In this document: piece by piece, positions 1-6,087 of the stretch
Numbering within the stretch: position 1 is the stretch's first letter
Layout of the letters: each line of letters starts with the position of its first letter
Source: CAWKZT01 sp963854565
GTDB lineage: Bacteria > Actinomycetota > Acidimicrobiia > Acidimicrobiales > JAHEJN01
Length of the DNA: 17,637 bases
Direction of reading: 5' to 3'
NCBI GenBank assembly: GCA_963854565.1
Contig: CAWKZT010000030.1
Span: forward strand, 1-17,637
Notes under the pieces: generated by a model
Databases searched by the model: none
What the model was told of the DNA's origin: nothing
The model's input: the letters and a program-made list of their open reading frames with translations, nothing else
Position numbers and translations under genes: made by a program

Positions 1-2
1 GA

Positions 3-83
3 TGGGGCATTAGCTACATCAGTTGGGGCGCCGAGGCCCTCGAAGAGATGGCCCCCATAGTCGCTGCCCTATCGGGCCAATAG
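3..83 (+). CDS. C-terminal fragment of a plus-strand gene, possibly LLM-class F420-dependent oxidoreductase
   Basis: An open frame enters from the left edge and stops at TAG 81-83, leaving 26 residues that include WGISYISWGAEALEEMAP and end in ALSGQ. The pattern of a G-(V/I)-S-Y strand, then a short helix with (A/L)-x-P-(V/I)-V-A-x-L, resembles the C-terminal end of actinobacterial luciferase-like (LLM class) F420-dependent oxidoreductases. That match is from memory of the family on very little sequence. The gene runs toward the minus-strand gene ending at 248, and a strong palindrome lies just past its stop, as expected for a gene end. Coding status is reasonable but the product is tentative. 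Confidence 0.42.
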   Translation, partial: WGISYISWGAEALEEMAPIVAALSGQ

Positions 84-101
84 AACCCCACCCCAAATCC
101 A

Positions 102-154
102 CGAACTGGTAGGCCTAAGCGACACCTCTGGTGTCGCTTAGGCCTACCAGTTCG
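102..154. terminator. Perfect 25-bp-stem palindrome in a convergent gap (probable bidirectional terminator)
   Basis: Bases 102-126 and 130-154 are exact reverse complements, separated by the 3-base loop TCT. The arm begins CGAACTGGTAGG and ends GCGACACC. It lies between a plus-strand gene ending at 83 and a minus-strand gene ending at 248, so it can fold in transcripts from either side. Neither side is followed by a T-run, so classic intrinsic termination is not assured. The stem is much longer than most terminators, so it could instead be a dispersed palindromic repeat. Confidence 0.55.
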
Positions 155-199
155 GATCGGGTGGGTCGGATTGGGTCGGGTGGATTGGGTGGATCGGGG
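154..199 (+). repeat. Degenerate GGATYGGGT repeat with G-quadruplex pattern
   Basis: Four copies of a nine-base unit GGATYGGGK start at 154, 168, 182 and 191, with short GGG-containing spacers. The plus strand carries six runs of at least three G (159-161, 163-165, 173-175, 178-180, 187-189, 196-199) with loops of 1, 7, 2, 6 and 6 bases, which satisfies the usual G3+N1-7 quadruplex pattern. The block abuts the palindrome at 102-154 and lies downstream of two convergent genes. Quadruplex folding is inferred from the pattern only. Confidence 0.6.
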
Positions 200-247
200 C
201 CGGTATGAGGCTTGCGAGCCGACCCGCTTTGGGGTCGATCGGCTTGG

Positions 248-892
248 TTAGCTTGGGCGGCCGAGTAGAGCTAGAAGCTTATGAGCCGCCGGAGCGCCCT
301 CTTCGACTTCTACCGCTGTTCCGAAGTGGTCGCTATCAAGAACGGCTCCGGCTATGGGCAACAAGAACGCCAAAGCCCACGTCGCCAAGTCTTCAGGAAT
401 CGGCCGTTCCGCTTCGATCGTGATCGCCAGATCCCAGCCATGCGCCAGGTTTTCAATCACCCGTAAACCCAACAACTGCTGTCCGGCTGCAGAGCCCACA
501 GGGTGCTCAAAAATTTGACTAAGAGCACCTGGGTTAGACAGACCCGAAATCGTGGCGAGCGCCGCGCCCCGCCACGTTGCCATCGCATTTCGGCCCAGCA
601 CCGAAACCTCAATTTCGGTCGTCCACTCGACCGGTTCGCCGTTTATCAACGCCGCCATTTGTGCCTCGTTAACCACCACATGCGACACCAATTGCCTCAC
701 GTCCCACCCTGGCGTTACGGTCTCGCCATCGGGCAAAACGATTTCGTCCGCCGTAATGACACCACTGAATTGGCCCGGCAAAGCACCCACGACCGGCCGT
801 TCCCAGTCTTCGTCAACAACAAGAGCAAGGATCTCACCAAAGTAAGCCAACGACTGCTGAAGAACGTCGAGATCGGACAAGTTGCTAGACAT
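248..892 (-). CDS. TIGR03086-type metal-binding protein (DinB / mycothiol maleylpyruvate isomerase-like)
   Basis: A 214-residue protein with the four-helix DinB/MDMPI layout. An N-terminal helix is followed by WDVRQLVSHVV, with the likely metal ligand His71, and a later helix holds ENLAHGWDLA, with His151 and neighbouring Glu147 and Asp154. This pairing is the hallmark of the actinobacterial TIGR03086 family. Members probably bind a divalent metal and may use mycothiol as cofactor, but the reaction of most is unknown. The ATG is preceded by GAGG about eight bases upstream. The gene follows guaA by 68 bases on the same strand and may be its operon distal member. Family assignment is good; a specific function cannot be given. 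Confidence 0.8.
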   Translation of the reverse strand: MSSNLSDLDVLQQSLAYFGEILALVVDEDWERPVVGALPGQFSGVITADEIVLPDGETVTPGWDVRQLVSHVVVNEAQMAALINGEPVEWTTEIEVSVLGRNAMATWRGAALATISGLSNPGALSQIFEHPVGSAAGQQLLGLRVIENLAHGWDLAITIEAERPIPEDLATWALAFLLPIAGAVLDSDHFGTAVEVEEGAPAAHKLLALLGRPS

Positions 893-960
893 AGCGGTGG
901 CCTCGCTGGAGTAGGGGAACTGCCAAGGTGGGCCTGAATTCTAACGCCGCCAGACGTTGA

Positions 961-2508
961 CTATTCCCATTCGATAGTGCCAGGGGGCTTCGACGTGATG
1001 TCGTAGACCACCCGGTTAACGCCATCAACCTCGTTGATAATCCGAGAAGACATAGTTTCAAGAAGATCGTACGGAAGTCGGGCCCAGTCGGCCGTCATAG
1101 CATCTTCGCTTTTGACCGCACGAATAATGATCGGACGGGCGTAGGTGCGTTCGTCACCCATCACCCCAACAGACCGGATATCAGCCAACACAGCAAAGGC
1201 CTGCCAGATTTCGCGTTCAAGACCGGCGCTAGCAATTTCCTCCCGAACAATCGCATCGGCATTCTGCAAGATTGCAACAGTTTCAGGAGTGACCTCACCA
1301 ATGATCCGCACACCAAGGCCGGGCCCAGGAAACGGCTGACGCCAGACAATCTCGTCGGGCAAACCAAGCTCAGTTCCCAGCGCCCGTACCTCATCTTTGA
1401 AAAGGGAACGCAGTGGTTCGATGAGTTCGAACTGCATATCGTCAGGCAGTCCACCCACATTGTGATGACTCTTAATCTTGGCCGCCGCTCCCCCACCAGA
1501 CTCAATTACGTCGGGGTACAGCGTGCCTTGGACCAAGAACTCAGCCCCTTCGACCTGGGCTTTTGCGTCTTCGAAGACGCGAATAAACGTCTCCCCAATT
1601 GATTTGCGCTTGGCTTCGGGTTCGGTGACTCCGGCCAACTTCTCGAAGAATCGATCGGCCGCTTTGGCATGCACCAACTCGACGCCATAGTTACGTTCGA
1701 ACGTGTCGACAACTTCGTCGCTTTCGTCCTTGCGCATCAGACCGGTGTCCACATAAACACAGGCGAGCTGATGGCCAATGGCTCGATATACCAGGGCGGC
1801 GGCCACGGCGGAATCGACCCCGCCTGAGAGCGCACACATGACCTTGCGGTCGCCAACCTGATTGCGGATGATCTCGACCTGGGTATCGATGAGATTTTCC
1901 ATCGTCCAGCTGGGTTCGAGACCAGCCCCCTCGTACAAAAACTGCTCGATAATACGCTGACCCTCAGGGGTGTGGGAAACCTCGGGATGGTATTGCACGC
2001 CATAAAGGCCACGCTCTTTAGATTCGAACGCCGCTACGGGTGAAGCCTCGCTTGAAGCCAACACGGCACAGCCGTCGGGGGCACCATCAATGGCATCGAA
2101 GTGACTCATCCAGACACTTTGCGTAGCCGGTTGGCCAGCTAGCAAGACCCCAGATTCGCTAACTTTGAGATCGGTACGCCCGTACTCGCCGGCCTCGTAC
2201 CGGCCGACGGACCCACCACACTGCTTCGCAATCAACTGGGCGCCGTAACAAATACCCAAGATCGGAATGCCGAGCTCGTAAATAGCCGGGTCGATCATCG
2301 GCGCGTGATCAACATTGACCGACTTTGGTCCGCCGCTAAAAATCAGCGCCGAAGGGTCGCGACGAGCAACCTCCTCAGCAGTAATCGTGTACGGCACGAG
2401 TTCGCTATAAACGTGAGCTTCACGAACCCGTCGTGCAATCAACTGCGCATACTGCGCCCCAAAGTCGACCACTAAAACGGTGGGTGTACCGGCCATAGGT
2501 TTACTCAA
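961..2508 (-). CDS. guaA: GMP synthase (glutamine-hydrolysing)
   Basis: Converts XMP to GMP using glutamine and ATP in the cytoplasm, the last step of de novo guanine nucleotide synthesis. The 515-residue protein has a class I glutamine amidotransferase domain with nucleophile Cys87 (GICYG) and His174/Glu176 (QYHPEV). An ATP pyrophosphatase domain with P-loop SGGVDS (228-233) follows, then the dimerisation domain ending KPPGTIEWE. Full length for the family. The annotated TTG start lies in a TTGA overlap with the guaB3 stop. An in-frame ATG at 2496-2494 (MAGTPTVLVVDFG) is an equally reasonable start, and neither has a strong ribosome binding site. One oddity is WMSHFD (residues 133-138), where the family usually has WMSHGD. 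Identity is secure. Confidence 0.97.
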   Translation of the reverse strand: MSKPMAGTPTVLVVDFGAQYAQLIARRVREAHVYSELVPYTITAEEVARRDPSALIFSGGPKSVNVDHAPMIDPAIYELGIPILGICYGAQLIAKQCGGSVGRYEAGEYGRTDLKVSESGVLLAGQPATQSVWMSHFDAIDGAPDGCAVLASSEASPVAAFESKERGLYGVQYHPEVSHTPEGQRIIEQFLYEGAGLEPSWTMENLIDTQVEIIRNQVGDRKVMCALSGGVDSAVAAALVYRAIGHQLACVYVDTGLMRKDESDEVVDTFERNYGVELVHAKAADRFFEKLAGVTEPEAKRKSIGETFIRVFEDAKAQVEGAEFLVQGTLYPDVIESGGGAAAKIKSHHNVGGLPDDMQFELIEPLRSLFKDEVRALGTELGLPDEIVWRQPFPGPGLGVRIIGEVTPETVAILQNADAIVREEIASAGLEREIWQAFAVLADIRSVGVMGDERTYARPIIIRAVKSEDAMTADWARLPYDLLETMSSRIINEVDGVNRVVYDITSKPPGTIEWE

Positions 2509-3665
2509 CCCATCCCCACGCCTTGTTGCTTCTGGAGGTACTTACCCTCCGTTTGCAACGCAGGAGCCACCATAACTTCGGCCTTCTGGAACTCTTTAAG
2601 ATCGCTGTAGCCACAGGTGGACATCGAGGTGCGCAATGCTCCGAAGAGGTTCATGCGACCGTCATTCTCGTTGGCGGGACCGATCAAGATCTCTTCGAGC
2701 GTGCCGCGGGTCTTAGTTTGCACGCGGGCACCGCGAGGCAGCGTGGGGTGGAACGTGGCCATACCCCAGTGATAGCCCTTGCCAGGCGCTTCTAACGCCG
2801 CAGCCAATGGTGAGCCGACCATGACCGCGTCAGCGCCGCACACGATCGCTTTGGCAATGTCGCCGCCGGTGGCCATGCCCCCGTCAGCGATCACGTGGCA
2901 GTAGACACCAGTTTCGTCGAGGTGGCGCATGCGAGCGGCGCGAGCATCGGCGATAGCGGTCGCCTGCGGTACGCCTATACCAAGAACGGCTCGGCTGGTG
3001 CAGGCGTGGCCGGGGCCAACACCAATCAGGACGCCAGCGGCACCGGTACGCATAAGGTGCAGTGCTGCTTGGTAGCTGGCGCAACCGCCGACGATGACAG
3101 GGATATCGAGATCGCGGACGAATGAGGTGAGATCGAGCGGTTCGTGCGTCTTGGACACATGTTCGGCCGAAACTACGGTTCCTTGCACAACCAGGAGATC
3201 AAGTTCGCCTGCCAAAATGGCGGCGCGATATTTGGAAGCTTGTTGGGGAGTAATCGATGCACACGAGGTGACATCGCCAGCGTTGATCTCTTGAATTCGC
3301 TGGGTCACCAGGTGCATTTTGACCGGCTCTTGATAAAGCTCCTGCATACGGGCCGTAGCAGTGTCGACGGACAGCGTTGCTATCTCCTCGAGCACAGTGT
3401 CGGGATCTTCGTAACGGGTCCAGAGACCTTCGAGGTTCAGTACGCCAACCCCACCCAAGCGACCGATCTCAATGGCCGTGGCGGGGCTGATGACACCATC
3501 CATCGCTGACCCCATCAGCGGAAGGTCGAAACTAAACGCATCGATGTCCCAGGTGATATCGACGTCTTCGGGGTCACGGGTGCGACGGCTAGGGACAATC
3601 GCGATGTCGTCAAACCCGTAAGCACGACGGCCACTCTTACCAAGACCAATTTCTATCTCCGCCAT
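2505..3665 (-). CDS. guaB3: GuaB3-type IMP dehydrogenase family protein
   Basis: A 386-residue TIM-barrel protein of the IMPDH/GMP reductase superfamily without the CBS pair of ordinary GuaB. The N-terminal FDDIAIVPSRRT and the loop GPGHACTSRAVLGIGVPQ, which carries the presumed catalytic Cys222, match the actinobacterial GuaB3 family found beside guaB2 and guaA. The catalytic loop Cys is retained, so IMP oxidation is possible, although GuaB3 function has been debated. The ATG at 3665 is preceded by AGGAG with a seven-base spacer. Its stop overlaps the guaA start by four bases (TTGA), indicating an operon and probable translational coupling. No guaB2 is seen in this window. Confidence 0.93.
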   Translation of the reverse strand: MAEIEIGLGKSGRRAYGFDDIAIVPSRRTRDPEDVDITWDIDAFSFDLPLMGSAMDGVISPATAIEIGRLGGVGVLNLEGLWTRYEDPDTVLEEIATLSVDTATARMQELYQEPVKMHLVTQRIQEINAGDVTSCASITPQQASKYRAAILAGELDLLVVQGTVVSAEHVSKTHEPLDLTSFVRDLDIPVIVGGCASYQAALHLMRTGAAGVLIGVGPGHACTSRAVLGIGVPQATAIADARAARMRHLDETGVYCHVIADGGMATGGDIAKAIVCGADAVMVGSPLAAALEAPGKGYHWGMATFHPTLPRGARVQTKTRGTLEEILIGPANENDGRMNLFGALRTSMSTCGYSDLKEFQKAEVMVAPALQTEGKYLQKQQGVGMG

Positions 3666-3819
3666 AGCTCTACTCCTAGATTGGCGTGTATTTCATGAGA
3701 AAGGATGACCTTACCTACTGGTGTTCATTCGAGCGCAAATGGTCGCCCATTTCCTAACCTTTTTTGGGCTTTGGGCAATATTCATCTCGAGCGAGGGCCA
3801 ATTCTGTGCAATTGAGGGG
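3666..3819. other. Intergenic region upstream of guaB3
   Basis: This 154-base gap separates the Nudix stop from the guaB3 ATG. It contains the guaB3 ribosome binding site (AGGAG on the minus strand, near 3673-3677) and an AT-richer centre. I looked for a purine riboswitch, a good -10/-35 pair and a terminator hairpin for the Nudix gene and found none convincing. Only short imperfect repeats such as TGGGCTTTGGGC near 3764-3775 are visible. Confidence 0.4.
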
Positions 3820-4488
3820 CTAGGTCTCGGTGATTAGTCGAAGGAATTGTCGCAACATTGAGGCAGTTGCGCCCCAAACGGTGTCGCCGGGAAGCTCGAA
3901 AAAATAGATCTCGCGCTCGTCACCGCCGACGGGCCAGATCTCCTCGCGGTAGACCGACGGGTCGAGAAGTTGCGCCAACGGGACATGCAAGATGTGTTCG
4001 ACCTCGGCCGGCGAGGCAACCAACTGGGGTCGCCCAGACAGCACACCAACCTCGGGGTGAATCAACGAATCACTGCCCACGGTCGTAAACCGGTCAAGAG
4101 ATCCGACCCGGGTTGCTAGAGATCGATCGAGGGCAATCTCCTCGTTAGCTTCTCGGAGCGCAGCATCCCAGTGGTCGACGTCGTCAACGTCAATCCGCCC
4201 ACCAGGAAATGAAACCTGATGACGATGGGAGCGCATATTCGCCGCTCGCCGCGTGAGAATCAAGAAGCACTCGTCTTCATACTCATACAGCGGAATGAGT
4301 ACGGCCGAATTGAACTTCGGGTCAACCAATCCGGGATGCTGAATTGCGTGATAGTTGGCGACGTGTTCGACAACGTGATGGAGCCGCGCTGTTCCGTCCC
4401 AGTCGCTCCACGGTGGACGGCCACCTAGCCGCCAGCCGTCAGGCCGAGGAATGATCTGCGGACTGCCTTGCGGCCGCGCTGGTCTCAG
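3820..4488 (-). CDS. Nudix hydrolase, CoA pyrophosphatase-like, probable CTG start
   Basis: Predicted to hydrolyse a nucleoside-diphosphate derivative such as coenzyme A. The Nudix box spans about residues 97-120 of the extended protein (GGRIDVDD...REANEEIAL), with Asp at the usual first Glu position. It is preceded by the CoAse-type signature LTRRAANMRSHRHQVSFPGG. The first TTG (4329) would give only 169 residues. The frame is open back to 4498 and encodes SPQIIPRPDGWRLGGRPPW and further family-like sequence, so translation must begin upstream. No ATG, GTG or TTG exists there. CTG at 4488-4486 overlaps the upstream TGA as CTGA and gives 222 residues, the usual family length; ATC 4491 or ATT 4452 are alternatives. 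Family call is strong; the exact start is inferred. Confidence 0.85.
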   Translation of the reverse strand: MRPARPQGSPQIIPRPDGWRLGGRPPWSDWDGTARLHHVVEHVANYHAIQHPGLVDPKFNSAVLIPLYEYEDECFLILTRRAANMRSHRHQVSFPGGRIDVDDVDHWDAALREANEEIALDRSLATRVGSLDRFTTVGSDSLIHPEVGVLSGRPQLVASPAEVEHILHVPLAQLLDPSVYREEIWPVGGDEREIYFFELPGDTVWGATASMLRQFLRLITET

Positions 4489-4634
4489 GATGCGTCGTCA
4501 ATCAGTGTTTGCAAAAGTTCGGGTAAGCCCGCTGTTTTGAGGTGAGCGATCGTGCGGCCAGGCAGTGCCTCGCCACGTTCCCAGTCGTTCCAATACGCAA
4601 GAATTTTGGCGGCATCGGGGGCAGGCTTATCCAT
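4485..4634 (-). CDS. Small conserved-looking protein, 49 residues
   Basis: ATG at 4634 opens a 49-residue frame beginning MDKPAPDAAKILAYWNDWER and ending LIDDAS. It is rich in W, E and R around WNDWERGEALPG, followed by a helical HLKTAGLPELLQTL. The composition and the W-x-x-W-E-R-G-E segment look like a real protein, and I believe similar ~50-residue hypothetical proteins occur in actinomycetes, though I cannot verify this. It lies 36 bases after the aminotransferase stop and overlaps the Nudix start by four bases (CTGA), filling the gap with operon-like spacing. The ribosome binding site is weak (AGG eight bases before ATG). No function can be assigned. Confidence 0.7.
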   Translation of the reverse strand: MDKPAPDAAKILAYWNDWERGEALPGRTIAHLKTAGLPELLQTLIDDAS

Positions 4635-4670
4635 GGCGAAAGCCTACCGCCGCACCACGGCGGGCAGAGG

Positions 4671-5867
4671 CTAACTCAATGCTCGCCCTAGCCGTTGAGT
4701 TGCTTCGGCTATTTGCTCCGCGGGGGCGGCAATGGTCATTCGTGCGAATCCCGCCCCAGCCCGACCGAACCAATGACCGGGACTCAAGCCCAACCGGGCT
4801 GACCCCGCCAACCACGAGGCGAGTTCGGGAACATCCATACCCAGTCCCCGAAAGTCCAACCACGCCAAATAGGTGCCTTCAAGTGGCACCAGTTCTATCG
4901 AAGGCGGAAGCCGTTCTTGGAGAATTTGCACATTGGTCTGAACCAGATCGAGCAGTTGATCAAACCACGGTGCGCCAAGGCGGTAGGCCGTCTCGAACGC
5001 GGCTAGACCAAACACGTTGTTGCGGTTGAGGTGCAATTGAGAACTGCGTTGCTCGAACCGGTCGACCACCGACTCGCTGTTGGAGATGACCAATGTGTCA
5101 CAGACCCCGGCGAGACCGAAGGTCTTGATGGGGCCATGTAGGGCCGCCCAAACAAGTTGTTGGTCAGTAGCCACGGCCGCAAACGGTGTGAAAATATGCG
5201 GAGCAAGCACAATATCGGCATGTATTTCGTCGGCGATGACGGCTACATCGTGCTCGAGGCAGATGGCGGCGACTTGCGCGAGTTCGTCAACTGTCCAGAC
5301 GCGCCCAACCGGATTGTGAGGATTGCACAGGATCAAAGCGGTCGTGGTGGGCAGGGCGGCGTGCGCCACGAGATCATCAAAGTCCATGCGGTAATTGCCG
5401 TCTTCCAACACCAGCGAATTGCGCACGACCTCACGGCCCGCTGAGGTGATCAGTGGCTTGAAGTCAGTAAACACCGGGGGCTGTAAAATGATGCCTTCTC
5501 CCGGTTTCGTGAGTTGGTCGATCAGTACCCCAATTGAGGTCCCCACACTTGGACTTACGATTGTCTGCAAGTCCGAACGGTGCCATTGGTGGCGGTCCGC
5601 CATCCAATTCCAGAAGGCTTCAATTGACGATTCAGGCCGGATTTCGTACCCAAACCAGTCCTGCCCAGCTCGTTTTGCGAGCGCTGATGCCACGGCGGGC
5701 GCCGGGGCAACATAGGGCTCAGCGATCCATAGTGGTAACAATCCTTCTCCGCCACCAAAGTGACGATCCAAGCTGGATGGATCGGTCGCCTGTGCGGTCG
5801 CCAGGAGGTGAGCCGCCATCAAATCATCGGTGTTGCTCTCACCGATACTTGGACTGGGTTCGTTCAT
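4671..5867 (-). CDS. MalY/PatB-type PLP-dependent C-S lyase (aminotransferase class I/II fold)
   Basis: A 398-residue fold-type I PLP enzyme. LPLWIAE (44-50) and DWFGYEIRPES (70-80) match the MalY/PatB substrate-binding N-terminus. CNPHNPVGRVWT (181-192), ADEIHADIVL (212-221) with Asp213, and HGPIKTFGLAG (244-254) with Schiff-base Lys248 form the PLP site. Family members cleave cystathionine or cysteine conjugates to pyruvate, ammonia and a thiol, and some act as aminotransferases. The segment before the lysine, HGPIK, differs from the common S-x-S-K, so substrate preference is uncertain. The ATG is preceded by AGGAG with a nine-base spacer. It appears to lead an operon with the small gene and the Nudix gene. 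Confidence 0.88.
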   Translation of the reverse strand: MNEPSPSIGESNTDDLMAAHLLATAQATDPSSLDRHFGGGEGLLPLWIAEPYVAPAPAVASALAKRAGQDWFGYEIRPESSIEAFWNWMADRHQWHRSDLQTIVSPSVGTSIGVLIDQLTKPGEGIILQPPVFTDFKPLITSAGREVVRNSLVLEDGNYRMDFDDLVAHAALPTTTALILCNPHNPVGRVWTVDELAQVAAICLEHDVAVIADEIHADIVLAPHIFTPFAAVATDQQLVWAALHGPIKTFGLAGVCDTLVISNSESVVDRFEQRSSQLHLNRNNVFGLAAFETAYRLGAPWFDQLLDLVQTNVQILQERLPPSIELVPLEGTYLAWLDFRGLGMDVPELASWLAGSARLGLSPGHWFGRAGAGFARMTIAAPAEQIAEATQRLGRALS

Positions 5868-5906
5868 TGGCGTGGTCTCCTCCGCGGATTCAAGGGCGAT
5901 GGAATC

Positions 5907-5935
5907 ACTCTACAGAACATATTGACATCTGTCGA
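5907..5935 (-). promoter_or_regulatory. Candidate vegetative promoter for the MalY-like gene
   Basis: On the minus strand TCGACA (5935-5930) and TAGAGT (5912-5907) are separated by exactly 17 bases, fitting a sigma-70-type -35/-10 pair, about 40 bases before the start codon at 5867. The same TAGAGT hexamer is the best -10 candidate before groES. Prediction by consensus only. Confidence 0.45.
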
Positions 5936-6009
5936 TCTGTTGAATTCGCCGAATCTGATAATTACGCCCTGCGCCTACTCGAAAGCTTGAATGCTCGAGG
6001 GTCAAAACG

Positions 6010-6047
6010 CAGAAGGAGCCTCTGAGTTTCCCCAGAGGCTCCTTCTG
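6010..6047 (-). terminator. Intrinsic terminator of the groES-groEL operon
   Basis: A 15-bp perfect stem (arms 6010-6024 and 6033-6047, eight-base loop) follows the groEL stop at 6088 on the minus strand. In that direction it is followed by TGCGTTTTG, a short T-rich tail. The stem core is AGAAGGAGCCTCTG and its complement. It separates groEL from the downstream promoter of the MalY-like gene. Confidence 0.85.
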
Positions 6048-6087
6048 TTAACAGTTTTGAGCTAATGCAGCCCGACCGAGGTCGGTC

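Noticed and set aside
3695..3757. Twenty-codon plus-strand frame in the gap upstream of guaB3
   Set aside because: No ribosome binding site, no conserved neighbour on that strand and a length expected by chance.
3666..3819. Possible purine riboswitch before guaB3
   Set aside because: I could not find a three-way junction with the conserved core or a regulatory hairpin; the gap has only short imperfect repeats.
4565..5029. 154-codon plus-strand frame across the MalY-like gene end
   Set aside because: Proline/arginine-rich antisense shadow of the aminotransferase and the small gene, with no supporting signals.
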